Of a stretch of DNA of 64,000 bases, positions 26,531 to 36,806 are shown piece after piece. Each line of letters starts with the position of its first letter. The stretch's first letter is position 1. A model generated the notes under the pieces. It made no database searches, was not told where the DNA came from, and saw nothing but the letters and a program-made list of their open reading frames with translations. Source of the stretch: Dysgonomonas sp. ZJ279 (GTDB lineage: Bacteria > Bacteroidota > Bacteroidia > Bacteroidales > Dysgonomonadaceae); contig NZ_JAAKEL010000014.1 in NCBI RefSeq assembly GCF_011039205.1, forward strand, positions 28,633 through 92,632, given 5' to 3'. The translations under genes and the position numbers were made by a program.

Positions 26531-29500
26531 ATGAATAATTTTGTACATCTACACGTCCATTCGCAATATTCGCTGCTCGATGGTCAGGCAAGTATATCTA
26601 AGCTTATAGACAAAGCCTCAGGTGATGGTATGAAAGCCATTGCTCTTACCGATCATGGTTCTATGTTTGGTATCAAGGAGTTTTATAACTACGCTAACAA
26701 GAAAAACTCTAAATATAACAGCAAAATAAAAGAGCTCAAAGCCGAAATTAGAAGGATTGAAGAATCTGACGATATTGAAAGCAAAACAGAACAAATTGAG
26801 GCTCTTAGAACACAAATAAAAGAAGAAGAAGCAAAGAGATTCAAACCCATTTTAGGCTGCGAATGCTATGTTGCGCATAGAGGACGGAAACTCAAAGACG
26901 GTAAACCCGATATGAGTGGCTGGCATTTAATCGTATTGGCAAAAAATCTGCAAGGCTATAAGAATCTTATTAAAATGGTTTCGCAGAGCTGGACAGAGGG
27001 TTATTATATGCGCCCACGTATAGATAAAGAGCTTCTCGAAAAATTCCATGAAGGGCTGATTATATCTTCGGCCTGTTTAGGAGGAGAAATCCCCAAAAAC
27101 ATTATGGCAGGCAATACGCAAGGAGCCGAAGATGCGGTGCAATGGTTTAAAGATTTGTTTGGTGAAGACTATTATATTGAGCTGCAACGCCACAAAACCA
27201 ATCGTATAGATGCCAATAGCGAAGTATATCCTTTACAGGAAAAAGTGAATATAGAGTTGATAAAAATTGCCCAAAAGATGGGTGTAAAGATTATTGCAAC
27301 CAACGATGTTCACTTTGTAGAAGAAGAAGATGCTGATGCACACGATCGTCTGATATGCCTGAGTACAGGTAAAGATTTTGATGATCCGAAACGCATGCGT
27401 TATACAAAGCAAGAGTGGTTGAAGACCACAGCCGAAATGAACCAGCTATTTGGTGATATCCCTGAAGCTCTGACGAACACACTCGAAATAGCGGATAAAG
27501 TAGAATATTACTCTATCGACTCTGATGCCCTGATGCCATTCTTTACAATAGATGAGTCATTTGGAACAGAAGAAGGCTATAAGCAAAAGTTGACAGAAGA
27601 TGACCTAATAGAGGAATTTGGAAAACAAGCCTACAAACGTCTGGGCGGATATGACAAAGTAATAAGGATTAAACTGGAATCGGACTACTTAAAATATCTG
27701 ACAATGATTGGCGTTGAAAAACGCTATGGAAAAGAACTGGATCCAGAAACAGCCGAACGAATCGATTTTGAACTGGATGTCATGAAAAAGATGGGATTTC
27801 CCGGTTATTTCCTTATCGTACAGGATTTCATTAACGCTGCCCGAACAATGGGTGTAGCTGTTGGACCGGGTCGTGGATCGGCAGCCGGATCGGCTGTTGC
27901 ATACTGTCTAGGTATAACGGATATAGACCCTATTAAATACGACTTACTATTTGAGCGTTTCTTAAATCCCGATCGTATATCGATGCCCGATATCGATATC
28001 GATTTCGATGATGATGGACGAGGTGAGGTCTTGAAATGGGTAACAGAGAAATACGGACAAGAACGTGTGGCTCATATTATTACATATGGTACAATGGCTA
28101 CTAAATCAGCTATTAAAGACGTAGCCCGTGTTCAAAAATTGCCTTTATCAGAATCGAACAGATTAGCAAAACTTGTACCTGATCGTATTCCTGATAAGAA
28201 GAAAGTTACCCTACGCGATGCTATAGAATATGTACCCGAGCTAAAAGAGGCAGCCAACAGCCGCGATCAGATAATGAGTGATACGCTCAAATATGCTCAA
28301 ATGCTCGAAGGCAATGTGCGGAATATAGGAGTACATGCCTGCGGTATTATTATCGGACAGGATGATATATCTAATGTTGTACCGGTAAGTACGGCAGAAG
28401 ATAAAGAAACAGGTGAAAAAATACTCGTAACTCAATATGAAGGTTCTGTAATTGAAGAAACAGGACTTATCAAGATGGACTTCTTAGGATTAAAAACATT
28501 ATCAATCATCAAAGAAGCCATTGAAAATATAAGACATACTACAGGCGAAACGATTGATATAAGTACCATCTCTCTCGAAGATACAAAGACTTACGAACTT
28601 TATAGCCAAGGCAAAACAACAGGAACATTCCAATTTGAGTCGGCAGGTATGCAAAAATATCTGAAAGAACTGCAACCAACCAAATTCGAAGACCTGATTG
28701 CGATGAATGCCTTATATCGTCCGGGGCCAATGGACTATATCCCATCATTTATTTCTCGCAAACACGGCAGGGAAGAAATATCTTATGATATACCTATCAT
28801 GGAACGATATCTCGATGATACATATGGCATTACGGTATATCAGGAGCAAGTCATGTTATTGTCGCGCCTTCTTGCTGATTTCACTCGTGGCCAATCGGAC
28901 GAACTCCGTAAGGCAATGGGTAAGAAATTGATAGACAAAATGAACGCCCTAAAAGAGAAGTTTATCGCCGGAGGTACCAAGAATGGCTACGAAAAGAAAA
29001 CTTTGGATAAGATTTGGGCTGACTGGGAAAAATTTGCATCCTATGCCTTCAACAAATCGCATGCCACATGCTACTCTTGGGTTGCTTATCAGACAGCTTG
29101 GTTAAAAGCCAATTATCCATCAGAATACATGGCTGCAGTATTATCCCGAAATCTATCGAATATTACTGAAATCACAAAATTCATGGACGAATGTCGCTCC
29201 ATGAATATGAATGTATTAGGACCAGATGTGAACGAATCGTTTCTTAAATTCTCCGTAAATAAAGCAGGAGATATCCGTTTTGGAATGGCTGCCGTAAAAG
29301 GAGTAGGGGGCGGTGCTGTAAACGATATATTGGAAGAAAGAACAAAAAATGGGCCTTTCAAAAATATTTTCGACTTTGTAGAACGTGTAAATCTTAGTAC
29401 ATGTAACAAGAAAAATATAGAATCCTTAGCTCTTGCAGGAGGATTTGATGGATTTCCTGAAATAGACAGAGAACAATTCTTCGGTGTAAATGCTAAAGGA

Positions 29501-30283
29501 GAAACTTTTATTGACCAACTTGTCCGCTATGGAAACAAGTATCAGGCAGATAAAGACCAAGCAAATAACTCTTTGTTTGGTGATGATACATTCTTCGAAA
29601 TTGCCCGCCCCGAGATTCCAACCATCGAAAAATGGTCTGACTTGGAGCGTTTGAATAAGGAGCGCGATCTCATCGGTATTTATCTATCAGCCCATCCACT
29701 CGATGAATTTTCTATTATCCTCAAATACGTATGTAATGTAGGTATGAGCGAGATAGAAGATAAAGACGCGCTAAAGAATAAAGATGTAACAATCGGAGGG
29801 TTGGTTTCGAGTGCTCGCGAAGGAATAACCAAGAATGGCAAACCATTTATGATCATTCGCATAGAAGATTTTACAGGAAGCGGTGAAATACCTCTATTTG
29901 GCGATGACTACATCAATTTTGGTAAGTATGGTCGCCCGGGATTATATGTCTTAATAAAAGGACGTGTGCAGGGTAGAAGGTATGACGCGAATCAAATGGA
30001 GTTCAAAATAAACTCGATACAACTACTCCCTGATGTAAAGGATCATTTAATTGAGAAACTAACTATAGTACTCCCTTTACATGATATGAATAGTCAAATG
30101 GTGGAAGAACTATCGACATTGACCAAGAACAATCCGGGAAATTCATTGTTATATTTTGAGGTAGTTGATGGTGAAAGGAATATGAAAGTAGAACTTTTTG
30201 CCAGAGGTCTCAAAATCGATGTAAAACGGGAACTAATTGATTATCTTATAGAAAACGAGAGCTTTGTATTTAAAGTGAACTAG
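26531..30283 (+). CDS. dnaE: DNA polymerase III alpha subunit
   Basis: 1250 aa, the replicative polymerase. An N-terminal PHP domain begins H-L-H-V-H-S-Q-Y-S-L-L-D-G. It is interrupted near residues 57-103 by a charged, probably coiled-coil insertion. The catalytic aspartates are in P-D-I-D-I-D-F-D-D-D-G-R at about residues 486-498. The thumb/fingers, a helix-hairpin-helix region near 900-960 (N-L-S-T-C-N-K-K-N-I-E-S-L-A-L-A-G) and an OB-fold near 1090-1170 follow in the normal order. No exonuclease domain is present, as expected for DnaE rather than PolC. It ends 95 bp before trxA. Confidence 0.97.
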   Translation: MNNFVHLHVHSQYSLLDGQASISKLIDKASGDGMKAIALTDHGSMFGIKEFYNYANKKNSKYNSKIKELKAEIRRIEESDDIESKTEQIEALRTQIKEEEAKRFKPILGCECYVAHRGRKLKDGKPDMSGWHLIVLAKNLQGYKNLIKMVSQSWTEGYYMRPRIDKELLEKFHEGLIISSACLGGEIPKNIMAGNTQGAEDAVQWFKDLFGEDYYIELQRHKTNRIDANSEVYPLQEKVNIELIKIAQKMGVKIIATNDVHFVEEEDADAHDRLICLSTGKDFDDPKRMRYTKQEWLKTTAEMNQLFGDIPEALTNTLEIADKVEYYSIDSDALMPFFTIDESFGTEEGYKQKLTEDDLIEEFGKQAYKRLGGYDKVIRIKLESDYLKYLTMIGVEKRYGKELDPETAERIDFELDVMKKMGFPGYFLIVQDFINAARTMGVAVGPGRGSAAGSAVAYCLGITDIDPIKYDLLFERFLNPDRISMPDIDIDFDDDGRGEVLKWVTEKYGQERVAHIITYGTMATKSAIKDVARVQKLPLSESNRLAKLVPDRIPDKKKVTLRDAIEYVPELKEAANSRDQIMSDTLKYAQMLEGNVRNIGVHACGIIIGQDDISNVVPVSTAEDKETGEKILVTQYEGSVIEETGLIKMDFLGLKTLSIIKEAIENIRHTTGETIDISTISLEDTKTYELYSQGKTTGTFQFESAGMQKYLKELQPTKFEDLIAMNALYRPGPMDYIPSFISRKHGREEISYDIPIMERYLDDTYGITVYQEQVMLLSRLLADFTRGQSDELRKAMGKKLIDKMNALKEKFIAGGTKNGYEKKTLDKIWADWEKFASYAFNKSHATCYSWVAYQTAWLKANYPSEYMAAVLSRNLSNITEITKFMDECRSMNMNVLGPDVNESFLKFSVNKAGDIRFGMAAVKGVGGGAVNDILEERTKNGPFKNIFDFVERVNLSTCNKKNIESLALAGGFDGFPEIDREQFFGVNAKGETFIDQLVRYGNKYQADKDQANNSLFGDDTFFEIARPEIPTIEKWSDLERLNKERDLIGIYLSAHPLDEFSIILKYVCNVGMSEIEDKDALKNKDVTIGGLVSSAREGITKNGKPFMIIRIEDFTGSGEIPLFGDDYINFGKYGRPGLYVLIKGRVQGRRYDANQMEFKINSIQLLPDVKDHLIEKLTIVLPLHDMNSQMVEELSTLTKNNPGNSLLYFEVVDGERNMKVELFARGLKIDVKRELIDYLIENESFVFKVN

Positions 30284-30287
30284 AAAT

Positions 30288-30318
30288 TTGAATATATAAA
30301 ATAGTTTAGTTACTTTTG
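30288..30318 (+). promoter_or_regulatory. Promoter of trxA
   Basis: TTG (30288-30290), exactly 20 nt, TACTTTTG (30311-30318). It begins five bases after the dnaE stop, so trxA has its own promoter. Confidence 0.7.
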
Positions 30319-30378
30319 CAAAACAAAAATAAATTATAAATTTTATCAATAATATATATAAACAAATAGACAAAAATT

Positions 30379-30696
30379 ATGGCACTAGAAATTACAGATG
30401 CAGGATTTGAAGACATATTGAAATCGGACAAACCTATCGTTATTGATTTTTGGGCAGAATGGTGCGGACCTTGCCGCATGGTAGGACCAATCGTCGAAGA
30501 TTTAGCTACCGAATACGAAGGTAGAGTAATAATAGGGAAAGTAGACGTTGACAACAACGACGAGATAACATCTAAGTATGGTATCCGCAATATCCCTACA
30601 ATCCTGTTTATTAAGAATGGCGAAATCGTAGATAAACAAGTCGGAGCAGCGCAAAGAACCGCTCTGGTAGAGAAAATAGAGAACCTATTGAAATAA
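30379..30696 (+). CDS. trxA: Thioredoxin
   Basis: 105 aa, cytosolic, no signal peptide. The active site W-C-G-P-C is at residues 28-32 (C29 and C32) in F-W-A-E-W-C-G-P-C-R-M. The cis-Pro is in I-R-N-I-P-T, and the C-terminal G-A-A-Q helix is normal. It reduces protein disulfides with thioredoxin reductase. This is the general thioredoxin, unlike the cysteine-free protein at 10288. It has its own promoter and a strong terminator. Confidence 0.96.
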   Translation: MALEITDAGFEDILKSDKPIVIDFWAEWCGPCRMVGPIVEDLATEYEGRVIIGKVDVDNNDEITSKYGIRNIPTILFIKNGEIVDKQVGAAQRTALVEKIENLLK

Positions 30697-30719
30697 ATAA
30701 ACATCCGTTCATAATATAC

Positions 30720-30751
30720 GGTCTGATATTAAATAATATCAGACCTTTTTT
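30720..30751 (+). terminator. Intrinsic terminator of trxA
   Basis: Arms GGTCTGATATT (30720-30730) and AATATCAGACC (30735-30745) with a 4-nt loop, followed by six T residues. Confidence 0.9.
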
Positions 30752-30809
30752 ATTTCGTTTCATTATAATAATTTCACTCATAAAGGGCTATAGGTAACAA
30801 TAGTTTTAT

Positions 30810-30817
30810 TAACTTTG
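30810..30817 (+). promoter_or_regulatory. -7 element for purH and the cell-elongation operon
   Basis: TAACTTTG matches TAnnTTTG, 31 bp before the purH ATG. No PurR-like operator is apparent. Confidence 0.45.
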
Positions 30818-30848
30818 TTTCCCTTAAAAATACGATATTAAACTAATT

Positions 30849-32372
30849 ATGTCTTCAGAGAAAAAAATTAAAACCGCTTTAGTATCAGTCTATCATAAAG
30901 ATGGATTGGATGAAATTTTGAAAAAGTTAAATAGCCTTGGTGTTCGTTTCGTATCTACAGGTGGGACGAAAGATTTTATTACATCGTTAGGATTACCTTG
31001 CGATGCAGTAGAAGACACAACCGGGTATCCATCTATTTTGGGTGGACGAGTAAAAACTCTGCATCCAAAAATCTTTGGTGGCATACTTTGCCGCAGAGAT
31101 CTTACTGAGGACATGAAACAAATAAAAGCATACGATATACAAGAAATAGATCTTGTTATTGTCGATTTGTATCCTTTCGAGGAAACAGTAGCATCTGGTG
31201 CTGATGAACAATCTATCATTGAAAAAATAGATATAGGCGGTATTTCGTTAATTCGTGCAGCTGCAAAAAATTTCAAAGACGTTACTATTGTTGCTTCTAA
31301 GCAGCAATATCAACCATTGATGGATATATTAGAGGCAAAAAATGGTGTGACAGATATCACTGATCGTAAATGGTTTGCAAAAGAAGCATTTGCCGTATCA
31401 TCAGGATATGACAGTGCTATTTTTAATTATATGGACAACAACGAAGGTTCTGCCTTCCGCGCTACCGAAGACAATACAATGCCGCTTAGATATGGAGAAA
31501 ATCCACATCAAAAAGGTACATTTTATGGCGATTTCAAAGCAATGTTCGATCAACTTCACGGTCGTGAAATTTCCTACAACAATCTATTAGACATTGAAGC
31601 ATCAGTTAGCCTGATCAGCGAATTTGACGAAACAACTGTTGCAATACTGAAACACAATAATGCTTGTGGAATAGCTTCGCGGGCAACTGTAGTAGAAGCA
31701 TGGAAAGACGCTTTAGCGGCTGATCCTGTATCTGCTTTCGGTGGTATTATTGTTACAAACAGAAAAATAGATAAAGCTGCAGCTGAACAAATTAATAATA
31801 TATTCTTCGAAATAATTATAGCACCCGGATATGATGAGGATGCAGTCGAAGTATTAGGTCAAAAGAAGAATCGCATTATACTTGTTCAAAAAGAAGACTT
31901 GAAAGGTGGAAAACAATTCCGTTCATTATTGAATGGTGTTTTAGTTCAGGACAAAGATTTGAGTATACAAACAGCAGAAGATTTAAAACTTGTAACCAAC
32001 AGACAATTAGAAGGATCGGAACTAGACGATTTGCTTTTTGCTAACAAATTAGTGAAACATACGAAATCGAATGCTATCATCCTTGTTAAGAACAAGCAGC
32101 TATATGCTGGCGGTACAGGACAAACATCTCGCATAGATGCGTTGAAACAAGCAATAGAGAAAGCAAATTCATTCGGATTTAATCTGGACGGAGCAGTAAT
32201 GGCTTCTGATGCATTCTTCCCATTCCCTGATTGTGTGGAAATAGCGGGTAATGTAGGAATAAAAGCAGTAGTACAACCTGGAGGCTCTGTTAAGGATAAT
32301 CTTTCGGTAGACTATTGTAATGAGCATAATATCTCAATGGTAATGACAGGAATCCGTCATTTCAAGCATTAA
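30849..32372 (+). CDS. purH: Bifunctional AICAR formyltransferase/IMP cyclohydrolase
   Basis: 507 aa, the last two steps of IMP synthesis. The N-terminal MGS-like cyclohydrolase domain has S-T-G-G-T near residue 36. The formyltransferase domain has L-R-Y-G-E-N-P-H-Q near residue 211 and the catalytic K-H pair in I-L-K-H-N-N-A-C-G. The C-terminus has F-F-P-F-P-D and V-Q-P-G-G-S. It lies 35 bp before mreB and is probably co-transcribed with the shape genes, an arrangement seen in other Bacteroidales. purM lies far away at 59229. Confidence 0.97.
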   Translation: MSSEKKIKTALVSVYHKDGLDEILKKLNSLGVRFVSTGGTKDFITSLGLPCDAVEDTTGYPSILGGRVKTLHPKIFGGILCRRDLTEDMKQIKAYDIQEIDLVIVDLYPFEETVASGADEQSIIEKIDIGGISLIRAAAKNFKDVTIVASKQQYQPLMDILEAKNGVTDITDRKWFAKEAFAVSSGYDSAIFNYMDNNEGSAFRATEDNTMPLRYGENPHQKGTFYGDFKAMFDQLHGREISYNNLLDIEASVSLISEFDETTVAILKHNNACGIASRATVVEAWKDALAADPVSAFGGIIVTNRKIDKAAAEQINNIFFEIIIAPGYDEDAVEVLGQKKNRIILVQKEDLKGGKQFRSLLNGVLVQDKDLSIQTAEDLKLVTNRQLEGSELDDLLFANKLVKHTKSNAIILVKNKQLYAGGTGQTSRIDALKQAIEKANSFGFNLDGAVMASDAFFPFPDCVEIAGNVGIKAVVQPGGSVKDNLSVDYCNEHNISMVMTGIRHFKH

Positions 32373-32407
32373 TTTATTAAATAAATAAACCTGAAATATA
32401 TTTTAGT

Positions 32408-33433
32408 ATGGGATTATTCTCTTTTACACAGGAAATAGCAATGGACCTTGGTACGGCCAACACGATTATAATCCATCAAGGAAAAATAGTTGTTGACCAA
32501 CCATCAGTAATTGCTCTGGAGCGTAAGTCGGGTAAAGTAATTGCAGTAGGGGAGCAAGCTCGCCAAATGCATGGTAAAACTCACGAAGATATTCGTACAG
32601 TAAGACCTTTGAAAGATGGTGTTATTGCTGACTTTACGGCAGCTGAACAAATGATACGTGGTTTAATAAAGATGTTCAATAACAGAAGTCGTCTTTTTTC
32701 ACCATCATTACGTATCGTAATTTGTATTCCTTCGGGAAGTACTGAAGTTGAAACACGTGCAATCCGCGACTCGGCAGAACATGCCGGAGGACGTGACGTA
32801 TATATGATATATGAGCCAATGGCAGCAGCACTTGGTATCGGCATAGATGTAGAAGCACCCGAAGGCAACATGATTGTTGATATAGGTGGTGGTACTACCG
32901 AGATTGCTGTTATATCTCTGGGAGGTATTGTTTCCAACAAGTCGATCAAGATTGCGGGAGATGATCTAACGGAAGATATACAGGAATACATGGGTCGTCA
33001 GCATAATATTAAAGTAGGGGAGCGTACAGCAGAAAAGATTAAAATCGCTGTTGGTGCTGCCTTAACCGAATTGCCGGACGAAGATGTTCCTGAAGATTTC
33101 ATCGTACACGGACCAAATAGAATGACATCACTACCAATGGATATCCCGGTTTCTTATCAAGAAATGGCACATTGTCTTGATAAATCACTCTCAAAGATGG
33201 ACTCTGCGATCTTGAGTGCTTTGGAACAAACACCGCCAGAATTGTATGCCGATATCGTTAAGAATGGAATATATCTTACCGGTGGAGGTGCTTTACTTAG
33301 AGGTTTAAGCAAACGTTTTACTGACAGGATCGGTATCCAGTTCTATGTAGCAGAAGATCCGCTACATGCAGTAGCTAAAGGTACAGGGATTGCACTTAAA
33401 AATATTGAGAAGTTTAACTTCCTAATGAGATAA
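32408..33433 (+). CDS. mreB: Rod shape-determining actin MreB
   Basis: 341 aa, bacterial actin. The phosphate 1 motif D-L-G-T-A-N-T is at the N-terminus, D-I-G-G-G-T-T-E is the phosphate 2 motif near residue 159, and the adenosine motif is L-T-G-G-G-A-L-L. It lacks a long N-terminal amphipathic helix. MreB filaments direct side-wall peptidoglycan insertion with MreC, MreD, PBP2 and RodA, all encoded immediately downstream in functional order. Confidence 0.97.
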   Translation: MGLFSFTQEIAMDLGTANTIIIHQGKIVVDQPSVIALERKSGKVIAVGEQARQMHGKTHEDIRTVRPLKDGVIADFTAAEQMIRGLIKMFNNRSRLFSPSLRIVICIPSGSTEVETRAIRDSAEHAGGRDVYMIYEPMAAALGIGIDVEAPEGNMIVDIGGGTTEIAVISLGGIVSNKSIKIAGDDLTEDIQEYMGRQHNIKVGERTAEKIKIAVGAALTELPDEDVPEDFIVHGPNRMTSLPMDIPVSYQEMAHCLDKSLSKMDSAILSALEQTPPELYADIVKNGIYLTGGGALLRGLSKRFTDRIGIQFYVAEDPLHAVAKGTGIALKNIEKFNFLMR

Positions 33434-33474
33434 TAGCTTTTATCCCAATTATACATTATTGATAGTTAGCAAAC

Positions 33475-34335
33475 ATGCGCAACCTAATCAACTTTTTATT
33501 AAGAAATAGTTCATGGTTTGTTTTAATATTTCTTGAGATAATCTGTTTTTATTTCATCTTTAGCAGCAACTCTTATCAGAAGAGCGTGTTTCTAAATTCT
33601 TCTAATGAAATAAGTGGCAAGGTTTATTCTGTTTCAGGAAATATTCTATCATATTTTGGATTAAGACAAGAGAATCAAGAGCTTCTGTTGAAAAATGCAG
33701 AACTTCAATCGCAAGTATCGAATTTAAAAAATCATCTCTACGAAATAGAAAATGATTCTTTGAAAACAGAAGCATTTCTTGAAGACTCTCTCCATCAACG
33801 AAAAGAATATGAATACATTATATCGAGAGTTATAAACAACAGTGTATCTCAAGCGCAAAACTATATAACTATTGATAAAGGGTCAAACGATGGAGTTAAA
33901 GAAGATATGGGTGTTATTTCCCAGCAGGGTATAGTCGGAGTAGTGCGAGCTGTATCCAACAACTTTGCTGTAATCCAACCTGTTTTGAACCCCAACAGTA
34001 AATTCAGCTGCAAGATCTTAAACTCAAATACACCGGGTACATTAATCTGGGATGGAGAAGATCCAAGATATGCAAGTTTAACCGATTATCCTAAATTTGA
34101 GAAATTCGAAGTGGGTGATAGCATTATCACTAGCGGTTTTTCCGGGATTTTTCCGGAAGGAATATTTGTTGGAGTTGTTGAAGACTACGTCAGTCAATCT
34201 AATGACAATTTCTATAGTTTGAAAATAAAACTCTCAACAGACTTTAGCTCACTTAAGAATGTGCTTCTAATCAAAAATAGTGCGATAGAAGAGAAATACG
34301 AACTGGAAAAGAAAGTACAAAATGCTAAAAAATAA
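33475..34335 (+). CDS. mreC: Rod shape-determining protein MreC
   Basis: 286 aa. One N-terminal membrane helix (about residues 13-31) is followed by a coiled coil near residues 65-105 and a periplasmic beta domain with the conserved I-D-K-G-S-N-D-G-V-K-E-D-M-G-V and G-I-V-G-V-V. It bridges MreB filaments to PBP2. Its 3' end overlaps mreD by 14 bp, implying translational coupling. Confidence 0.93.
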   Translation: MRNLINFLLRNSSWFVLIFLEIICFYFIFSSNSYQKSVFLNSSNEISGKVYSVSGNILSYFGLRQENQELLLKNAELQSQVSNLKNHLYEIENDSLKTEAFLEDSLHQRKEYEYIISRVINNSVSQAQNYITIDKGSNDGVKEDMGVISQQGIVGVVRAVSNNFAVIQPVLNPNSKFSCKILNSNTPGTLIWDGEDPRYASLTDYPKFEKFEVGDSIITSGFSGIFPEGIFVGVVEDYVSQSNDNFYSLKIKLSTDFSSLKNVLLIKNSAIEEKYELEKKVQNAKK

Positions 34336-34834
34336 TTTCATTAAATATCTTTTAATGTTCGTATTGCTTGCCTTATTACAGGTCACAGTACTGAATAAGA
34401 TATCATTTTTTGGCTATGCTATACCTTTTGTTTACATCTATTTTATAATTAAATTACCTATTGGGTTTAACAGGAATTTAACTATCTTGTTAGGCTTTCT
34501 ATTAGGTTTTTCTATCGATATATTTTGTAATACACCGGGTATAAATGCAGCAGCAACTACTTTTATAGCTTTCCTTCGTCGTCCTATACAAGGGCTATTC
34601 TTTATGGTAGATGATTATGAAGAACAAACACCACGCTTATCGCTACTAGGTTCTGCATTTATGAAATATACAGTGTTAATGACTCTGATTCATCACGCTG
34701 TACTTATATCAATAGAATCATTCTCATATGTCAATTTCAATTTAATATTGCTACGGATTATATTATCTACTATTCTGACATCTGTGCTGATTTTTGCACT
34801 TGAAGGATTCTCTTTTAACAAAAAAAGATTGTGA
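34322..34834 (+). CDS. mreD: Rod shape-determining protein MreD
   Basis: 170 aa, inner membrane, five to six hydrophobic segments. The sequence is weakly conserved as usual for MreD; the identity rests on size, topology and position between mreC and mrdA. The pattern L-Q-V-T-V-L-N-K-I at the start and G-F-S-I-D-I-F near residue 60 fit the family. It overlaps mreC by 14 bp and its TGA overlaps the GTG start of the next gene. Confidence 0.85.
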   Translation: MLKNNFIKYLLMFVLLALLQVTVLNKISFFGYAIPFVYIYFIIKLPIGFNRNLTILLGFLLGFSIDIFCNTPGINAAATTFIAFLRRPIQGLFFMVDDYEEQTPRLSLLGSAFMKYTVLMTLIHHAVLISIESFSYVNFNLILLRIILSTILTSVLIFALEGFSFNKKRL

Positions 34835-36786
34835 CTAAAAGCAATTTAGAACTAGACAAAAGAAAATATATTTTAGCAGGAATAGTTTGTGTAATTGTTC
34901 TGATATTTATTTTTCAATTATTTAATTTACAAATAATTAAGAACGAATATAAGGATTATGCAGATGGTAACGCCTTTTTTAATAAAACGTTGTATCCTGC
35001 CCGAGGCACGATATCAGATCGTAAAAATAAGCTGTTAGTTTACAATCAACCCACATACGATATTGTTTATATCCCTAGGGAGGTACAGCAATTCGATACC
35101 TTAGATTTTTGTAGTACTTTAGGTATTACAAAAGAACAGTTCGAGAAGCGCATTAGTGACATAAAGGATAGGCGCCAAAATCCCGGCTATTCGTCCTATA
35201 CCATGCAGACTTTTATGACTCAGCTAAGCATTCAGGAGTCAGGCTTATTACAAGAAAAGCTTTATAAATTCCCTGGATTCTTCATTCAGAACAGAACACT
35301 AAGACAATATAATTACAAAAATGCAGGTCTGATCTTAGGCTATGTAGCAGAAGTCAGCAAAAATCAATTAGATAACGATAGTTATTATGTGAGAGGTGAT
35401 TATGGTGGTAAATCGGGTATCGAATCTTCATACGAAAATATCCTAAGAGGGGAGAAAGGACGTGAAATCCTACTGCGTGATGCCCATGGTCGTATTCAAG
35501 GAAAATATGAAGATGGCAGATTAGATAAAGCACCTGTTTCGGGCAAAAATCTGACATTGTCTATGGATATGGATCTTCAAGCATATGGCGAATACCTTAT
35601 GCAAAATAAAGTTGGTAGTATCGTCATGATAGAACCATCTACTGGCGAAGTCCTTTGTATGGTAACTTCCCCGACCTACGATCCATCGATGTTATTGGGT
35701 AGAGAATTCAGTAAAAGTTATTTGGAATTAGAGCAAAACCCTCTCAAACCACTACTAAACAGATCCATACAAGGTATGTATCCTCCGGGATCTACATTCA
35801 AAACCACTCAAGGACTTATATTTTTAGATGAAGATATTATAAATACAAGCACAGCCTATCCTTGTGCACATGGTTACCCACCATTGGGTGGACGGCCAAA
35901 ATGCCATCCACATGGCTCACCTTTAGCCATCGAAGCTGCCATAGCAACATCATGTAATTCATTCTTTTGTTATGGATTAACAGCCATGTTACATAATAGA
36001 AAGAAATACCCTAACATTGAAGAGGCATTTGAGGTTTGGAAAAATCATATGGTAGATATGGGCTTTGGTTACAGATTAGGTATTGACCTTCCTTCCGAAA
36101 AAAGAGGATTTATACCAAATAGTAAATTTTATAGCCGCGCATTCAAAACAGAAAACTGGAAAGCAGCTAATATTATATCAATAGCTATAGGGCAAGGTGA
36201 GATATCAACAACCCCACTACAAGTAGCTAATTTAGCCGCCCTTATAGCAAATAGAGGCCATTATTATGCGCCGCATATCGTAAAAGAAATACAGGACACT
36301 CCGTTAGATAGCATATATACGATTCCACATCAAACAACTATCAAAAAGGAGCATTTTAACACCATTGTGGAGGGCATGGCACATGCTGTTACAGGCGGAA
36401 CATGTAGAGGAGCGAATCTACTACCCGAGATAGAGGTTTGTGGTAAGACGGGTACTGCAGAGAATCCACATGGTAAAGACCATTCTATTTTTATGGGGTT
36501 TGCGCCAAAAAACGATCCTAAAGTTGCGATCTTCGTTATTGTCGAGAATGCCGGATTCGGTGCTACATTTGGAGTTCCTATCGGACGATTGATGATTCAA
36601 AAGTATTTGAAAGGAGAAGTTCCCGAAAGCGATAAATATATAGAAGATAGAGTTGCGAATACAACAATTCTCCCTTCTAACTTCATCAATTGGAATCGAG
36701 GGAAAAGTACCAATCAAATTACTATAGCTGCTCCAGTAGCCCAAGACGTAGAAGTAGCAACAGAAGATTTAAACATCAACAACTAA
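34831..36786 (+). CDS. mrdA: Penicillin-binding protein 2, elongation transpeptidase
   Basis: 651 aa. The start is GTG at 34831, overlapping the mreD stop as GTGA. An N-terminal anchor (about residues 13-32) is followed by the dimerisation/pedestal domain. The transpeptidase motifs are S-T-F-K (about residue 323), S-C-N (about 373) and K-T-G-T (about 537). It cross-links lateral-wall peptidoglycan and works with RodA, encoded directly downstream. The C-terminal 40 residues form a polar tail typical of the Bacteroidetes protein. Confidence 0.95.
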   Translation: MTKSNLELDKRKYILAGIVCVIVLIFIFQLFNLQIIKNEYKDYADGNAFFNKTLYPARGTISDRKNKLLVYNQPTYDIVYIPREVQQFDTLDFCSTLGITKEQFEKRISDIKDRRQNPGYSSYTMQTFMTQLSIQESGLLQEKLYKFPGFFIQNRTLRQYNYKNAGLILGYVAEVSKNQLDNDSYYVRGDYGGKSGIESSYENILRGEKGREILLRDAHGRIQGKYEDGRLDKAPVSGKNLTLSMDMDLQAYGEYLMQNKVGSIVMIEPSTGEVLCMVTSPTYDPSMLLGREFSKSYLELEQNPLKPLLNRSIQGMYPPGSTFKTTQGLIFLDEDIINTSTAYPCAHGYPPLGGRPKCHPHGSPLAIEAAIATSCNSFFCYGLTAMLHNRKKYPNIEEAFEVWKNHMVDMGFGYRLGIDLPSEKRGFIPNSKFYSRAFKTENWKAANIISIAIGQGEISTTPLQVANLAALIANRGHYYAPHIVKEIQDTPLDSIYTIPHQTTIKKEHFNTIVEGMAHAVTGGTCRGANLLPEIEVCGKTGTAENPHGKDHSIFMGFAPKNDPKVAIFVIVENAGFGATFGVPIGRLMIQKYLKGEVPESDKYIEDRVANTTILPSNFINWNRGKSTNQITIAAPVAQDVEVATEDLNINN

Positions 36787-36806
36787 ACATTTCTTATTAA
36801 TAAAGA